NCBI GenBank assembly: GCA_946623295.1
Contig: CAMOQY010000052.1
Location: forward strand, 1 to 8,510
Length of the DNA: 8,510 nucleotides
Source: an uncultured Lachnospiraceae bacterium
GTDB lineage: Bacteria; Bacillota; Clostridia; Lachnospirales; Lachnospiraceae
Direction: 5' to 3'
Part shown: positions 5,077 through 8,510 of the stretch, in pieces
Position numbering within the stretch: position 1 is the stretch's first letter
Layout of the letters: each line of letters starts with the position of its first letter
The notes under the pieces: model-generated
Told to the model about the DNA's origin: nothing
The model's database searches: none
The model's input: only the letters and a program-made list of their open reading frames with translations
Position numbers and translations under genes: made by a program

Positions 5077-6177
5077 ATGAAGATCACTTTCACAAAGAAC
5101 GACCTCCTGGAAGCTACAAATACGGTCATGAAAGCCGTATCAGTAAAAACTACGATGCCCATACTCAGCTGTATATTGATAGATGCATCGGATTCTGAAA
5201 TCAAAATGACAGCCAACGACATGGAGCTGGCCATCGAGACCAAGGTAAAGGGCACAGTTTCAGATCCCGGAAAGGCCGCTGTCGACGCCAAGCTTTTCTC
5301 CGACATCATAAGAAAGCTTCCTGACGGAGACGTTATCATCGTCAGTGAAAATGACAAGATATCCATAAAATGCGAAAAGGCTCATTTTAATATAGCCGGC
5401 AGAAGCCCGGAGGATTTTGTCAGCCTGCCTGTCTTTGATACAAAGGATTATATCTGCATATCCGAATTCACTCTCAAGGAAGTCATAAGACAGACCATAT
5501 TCTCCGTCGCGCAGAATGACAACAACAAGATCATGACCGGCGAGCTCTTTGAGATAAGCGGCGACACCTTAAAGGTCGTCTCCCTCGACGGACACCGCAT
5601 CTCCATTAGAAATATAAAGCTGCGCGATACATATGAGGACCGCAAGGTGATCGTTCCCGGAAAGACTCTTACCGAGATAAGTCGCATCATCCCGGGAGAT
5701 GCCGAAAAGGATGTGTATATCTTCTTCAGCAATAATTACATTATTTTCGAATACGGAGAGACTATCGTTCTTTCAAGACTTATCGACGGTGAATATTTCA
5801 AGGTCGACAGGATGATCTCAAACGATTATGAGACAAAGATCACTCTTTCCCGCAAGGATATCCTCGACACCATCGAGAGAGCTATGCTGCTGGTAAGAGA
5901 GACGGACAAAAAGCCCATTATCTTTAAGATCTCCGACGAAGGGATGGAGGTCTCAATGAATACTGTCATCGGCGCCATGAAGGAGGACGTCGAGACAGAA
6001 AAGAGCGGAAAGGATATTATGATCGGCTTTAATCCGAGATTTCTTCAGGACGCCTTCAGAGCCATAGATGATGAAAAGATAGATATCTACATGATGAATC
6101 CCAAGTCGCCCTGCTTTATCAGAGACGAAAACGGAAGCTATATTTATCTGATACTGCCGATCAACTTTATAGCGTAA
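5077..6177 (+). CDS. dnaN: DNA polymerase III beta subunit (sliding clamp)
   Basis: This 366-residue clamp forms a ring dimer around DNA and tethers polymerase and repair proteins. It has three repeated clamp folds of about 120 residues (1-120, 125-245, 246-366). Recognisable family motifs include MPILSCILIDA (27-37), FNIAGRSPEDFVSLP (104-118), NKIMTGELFEI (150-160), SLDGHRISIR (169-178), RLIDGEYFKVDRMI (234-247) and the terminal YLILPINF (357-364), part of the hydrophobic cleft that binds partner peptides. Length is normal. The start at 5077 is chosen over 5059 because of the AAAGGA site and the conserved MKITF beginning. It follows dnaA after the second oriC half, and yaaA begins 2 nt after its stop, so it leads a tight dnaN-yaaA-recF-gyrB operon. 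Confidence 0.97.
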   Translation: MKITFTKNDLLEATNTVMKAVSVKTTMPILSCILIDASDSEIKMTANDMELAIETKVKGTVSDPGKAAVDAKLFSDIIRKLPDGDVIIVSENDKISIKCEKAHFNIAGRSPEDFVSLPVFDTKDYICISEFTLKEVIRQTIFSVAQNDNNKIMTGELFEISGDTLKVVSLDGHRISIRNIKLRDTYEDRKVIVPGKTLTEISRIIPGDAEKDVYIFFSNNYIIFEYGETIVLSRLIDGEYFKVDRMISNDYETKITLSRKDILDTIERAMLLVRETDKKPIIFKISDEGMEVSMNTVIGAMKEDVETEKSGKDIMIGFNPRFLQDAFRAIDDEKIDIYMMNPKSPCFIRDENGSYIYLILPINFIA

Positions 6178-6179
6178 GT

Positions 6180-6386
6180 ATGAAGGAGTTTAAAATAAAA
6201 GACGAATATATAAAGCTTGGCCAGCTGCTTAAGGCGGCGGGCTTGGCTGAGAGCGGAGTTTTGGCCAAGGAGCTTATTCTTGACGGAAAGGCTGCGGTCA
6301 ACGGTGAAACAGACACGCGCAGAGGCCGCAAGCTTTTTCCCGGTGATATCGTCAGCTGTGAAGGAGAAGAAATCAAGATAGTATGA
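6180..6386 (+). CDS. yaaA: S4-domain RNA-binding protein, YaaA family
   Basis: This 68-residue protein is a single S4 RNA-binding domain. The core EYIKLGQLLKAAGLAESG (9-26), LILDGKAAVNGE (32-43) and TRRGRKLFPGD (46-56) match the small YaaA proteins encoded between dnaN and recF throughout the Firmicutes. The RNA target is not evident from the sequence. The ATG lies 2 nt after the dnaN stop with no Shine-Dalgarno in front, so translation is probably coupled to dnaN termination. Its stop codon overlaps the recF start in an ATGA. Its invariable place in the replication operon is established; its exact job here is not shown by sequence. The symbol rests on position and family resemblance. Confidence 0.93.
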   Translation: MKEFKIKDEYIKLGQLLKAAGLAESGVLAKELILDGKAAVNGETDTRRGRKLFPGDIVSCEGEEIKIV

Positions 6387-7492
6387 TCCTTACTTCTCTC
6401 GCGGTAGAAAATTACAGAAATTACGAAAGCGCGCTCTTTGAGTTTTCCGCAGGCACGAATGTGTTTTACGGGGACAACGCCCAGGGCAAGACAAACGCTC
6501 TCGAGGCAGTCTTTTTCTGCGGAACGGGAAAATCCCACAGACCGTGCAGAGACCGTGAGCTGATAAGATTCGGCGAGGAAGAGGGACATATCCGGCTGAA
6601 GCTCGTAAAGGACGGAGTTCCCCACAGGATCGACATCCATCTTCGATCATCCGGCAGAAAGGGGATAGCAGTAGACGGGGTACCCATCCGCAGGATAACG
6701 GAGCTTTTCGGACTGCTTAACGTCATTATATTTGCTCCGGAGGATCTGTCGATAATAAAAAATTCGCCTGCCGCGCGGCGAAGCTTTATGGATATAGAGC
6801 TCTGCCAGCTTGACAGCATATATACATCAAATCTGATAGCTTACAACAGAGTCATCATGCAGAAAAATAAACTGCTGAAGACTCCGGATGAGGAAACGCT
6901 GAGGAGCACCCTGCCCCTCTGGAACGAACAGCTCGTCAGATACGCGGCGCCGGTCATAAAGAGACGCAGACAGTTTATAGATGAACTCAAGGTAATAACC
7001 GGACGGGTCCACGGCGGGATAACGGGCGGCGAGGAAAAGCTGAGTTTGATATATGAGCCTAATACCTTAGAGGACGAGCTGGAAGAAAAGCTCAAAAACG
7101 GCATGCAAAAGGAGATATGGTCGGGATCCAGCCAGTACGGACCTCACCGCGATGACCTTGGCTTTGAGATAAACGGGGTGGATGTAAGGGCCTTCGGATC
7201 ACAGGGCCAGCAGCGCACGGCAGCTCTTTCTCTGAAACTTTCCGAGATAGAGCTTGTCAGACAAAAGACGCGCGATGATCCGGTCCTGCTGCTCGACGAT
7301 GTGATGAGCGAGCTTGATATAAGCCGCCAGAAGAGACTGCTGAGCGAAATAAAAGGCATCCAGACAGTGATAACCTGTACGGGGCTCGAGGAGCTCACGG
7401 ATAAAGATTTCTGTGTGGATAAAGCCTTTCTGATAGAAAAAGGAAAAGTTATCAAAGAAACGAATATAAGAGAAAATGGAGAAAAAGCATGA
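6383..7492 (+). CDS. recF: DNA replication and repair protein RecF
   Basis: This 369-residue SMC/ABC-like ATPase helps RecO and RecR load RecA at single-strand gaps and stalled forks. Walker A is GDNAQGKT (30-37). The family stretch FAPEDLSIIKNSPAARRSFMD lies around 117-137. YGPHRDD is at 252-258, the ABC signature region FGSQGQQRTAAL at 271-282, and Walker B with D-loop VLLLDDVMSELD at 301-312. Length is normal and all nucleotide motifs are intact. The ATG overlaps the yaaA stop (ATGA). The nearest Shine-Dalgarno-like sequence, AAGGAG at 6361-6366, is 16 nt away, so reinitiation after yaaA is likely. Its own stop overlaps the gyrB start in another ATGA. Confidence 0.97.
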   Translation: MILTSLAVENYRNYESALFEFSAGTNVFYGDNAQGKTNALEAVFFCGTGKSHRPCRDRELIRFGEEEGHIRLKLVKDGVPHRIDIHLRSSGRKGIAVDGVPIRRITELFGLLNVIIFAPEDLSIIKNSPAARRSFMDIELCQLDSIYTSNLIAYNRVIMQKNKLLKTPDEETLRSTLPLWNEQLVRYAAPVIKRRRQFIDELKVITGRVHGGITGGEEKLSLIYEPNTLEDELEEKLKNGMQKEIWSGSSQYGPHRDDLGFEINGVDVRAFGSQGQQRTAALSLKLSEIELVRQKTRDDPVLLLDDVMSELDISRQKRLLSEIKGIQTVITCTGLEELTDKDFCVDKAFLIEKGKVIKETNIRENGEKA

Positions 7493-8510
7493 GTAATGAA
7501 AAGCTTGGAGCCGTAGAAAACGACTACGGGGCGGAACAGATCCAGATCCTCGAAGGACTGGAGGCAGTAAGAAAGCGTCCCGGCATGTACATCGGTACGA
7601 CTTCGTCCAGAGGACTTCACCATCTGGTCTACGAGATCGTGGATAACGCGGTGGATGAGGCCCTTGCGGGCTTTTGTTCCGAGATACTGGTCGTCATCAA
7701 TAAAGATAATTCGATCACGGTCGAGGATAACGGACGCGGCATCCCCGTAGGCATGCATCCCAAGGCCGGGATACCTGCGGTCGAGGTCGTATTTACCGTC
7801 CTTCACGCCGGCGGAAAGTTCGGCGGCGGAGGATACAAGGTCTCGGGCGGACTTCACGGCGTCGGCGCCTCGGTCGTCAACGCACTTTCGGACTGGCTGG
7901 AGGTCGAGATCTTCCACGAGGGCAACGTCTACAAACAGCGCTACGAGAAGGGCAACACGATCACCAAGCTCGAGATCGTCGGCCCCTGCCCCAAGAAAAA
8001 GACCGGCACCAGAGTCACCTTCAAGCCGGACGGCACCATCTTCGAGGACACGGTCTACGATTTTGAGACGCTCAAGACCAGGCTCCGCGAGACGGCCTTC
8101 CTGACGAAGAACCTCAAGATCGTCCTGAAGGACACCCGCGAGGCCAAGAAGGAAGTCACCTTCCAGTACGAGGGCGGCATCAAGGAATTCGTCGTCTACC
8201 TCAACAAGAGCAAGACGCCGCTCTATGACCGCGTCATCTACTGCGAAGGCATCAAGGACAAGGTCTACGTCGAGGTCGCCTTCCAGCACAACGATTCATA
8301 CAACGAGAGCACGTTCAGCTTCGTCAACAACATCATCACCCCCGAGGGCGGCATGCATCTGACGGGCTTCCGCAACGCGATCACAAAGACGTTCAACGAC
8401 TACGCGCGCAAGAACAAGCTCCTCAAGGAAAAGGACGAGAACCTCACCGGCGACGATCTGCGCGAAGGCCTGACGGCCATCATCAGCGTCAAGATCGAGG
8501 ATCCCCAGTT
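7489..8510 (+). CDS. gyrB: DNA gyrase subunit B, N-terminal part (cut by window edge)
   Basis: The first 340 codons of GyrB are present, beginning MSNEKLGAVENDYGAEQIQI. The GHKL ATPase fold shows EGLEAVRKRPGMYIG, the N-box with E49 and N53 (EIVDNAVDEALAG), the adenine-binding DNGRG (80-84), the ATP-lid glycines (LHAGGKFGGGGYKVSGGLHG, 105-124) and the start of the transducer domain, ending at ISVKIEDPQ just before the expected QTK loop. GyrB powers negative supercoiling together with GyrA, which would be expected downstream. The ATG overlaps the recF stop, with GGAG (7478-7481) 7 nt upstream. It is odd that GC at third positions jumps from 79/120 codons (7501-7860) to 197/216 (7861-8508), and every one of the 14 Ile codons in the second part is ATC, while ATA is common in dnaN and recF. 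Confidence 0.97.
   Translation, partial: MSNEKLGAVENDYGAEQIQILEGLEAVRKRPGMYIGTTSSRGLHHLVYEIVDNAVDEALAGFCSEILVVINKDNSITVEDNGRGIPVGMHPKAGIPAVEVVFTVLHAGGKFGGGGYKVSGGLHGVGASVVNALSDWLEVEIFHEGNVYKQRYEKGNTITKLEIVGPCPKKKTGTRVTFKPDGTIFEDTVYDFETLKTRLRETAFLTKNLKIVLKDTREAKKEVTFQYEGGIKEFVVYLNKSKTPLYDRVIYCEGIKDKVYVEVAFQHNDSYNESTFSFVNNIITPEGGMHLTGFRNAITKTFNDYARKNKLLKEKDENLTGDDLREGLTAIISVKIEDPQ

Noticed and set aside
7144..8289. 381-codon minus-strand open frame
   Set aside because: It is antisense to gyrB. The high third-position GC of gyrB removes stop codons on the other strand, and the translation is an Asp/Leu/Val-rich artefact.

Overview
This window is the chromosomal replication-origin region of a Firmicute, most likely a member of the Clostridia (Lachnospiraceae-like). 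The evidence is the gene order jag-yidC-yidD-rnpA-rpmH on the minus strand, then oriC, then dnaA-dnaN-yaaA-recF-gyrB on the plus strand, together with clostridial-type protein sequences. Genus cannot be settled from the sequence alone. All ten genes point away from the origin, so each is transcribed in the direction of replication.

Layout. Positions 1-551 hold no gene. They contain a 74-bp tandem repeat array carrying four phased hairpins (1-370), a strong intrinsic terminator for the leftward operon (350-410) and a 34-bp tandem duplication (417-484). Positions 552-3189 (minus) hold five genes: jag, yidC, yidD, rnpA and rpmH (44 codons). They run from a near-consensus promoter at 3232-3260. 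A second terminator-like hairpin sits exactly between rpmH and rnpA. Positions 3190-3500 hold the first half of a split oriC, with DnaA boxes and the divergent rpmH and dnaA promoters. dnaA is at 3501-4829. Positions 4830-5076 hold the second half of oriC, with more DnaA boxes and a DnaA-trio-like unwinding element. From 5077 on, dnaN, yaaA, recF and gyrB are packed with 2-nt gaps or ATGA overlaps. gyrB runs off the right edge.

How the genes work together. The rightward set makes the initiator (DnaA), sliding clamp (DnaN), gap-repair loader (RecF), an S4 RNA-binding protein and gyrase subunit B. The leftward set makes ribosomal protein L34, the RNase P protein, a membrane-insertion pair (YidD, YidC) and the KH/R3H RNA-binding protein Jag. 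The two sets leave oriC through divergent promoters that share an identical 17-bp -10/start segment.

No new gene system was found. The points most worth a second look are non-coding or compositional: the 74-bp hairpin array with a compensatory base-pair change, the 17-bp inverted repeat shared by the divergent promoters, the rpmH/rnpA attenuator that overlaps a stop codon, the DnaA-trio, and an abrupt codon-usage break inside gyrB near 7860.
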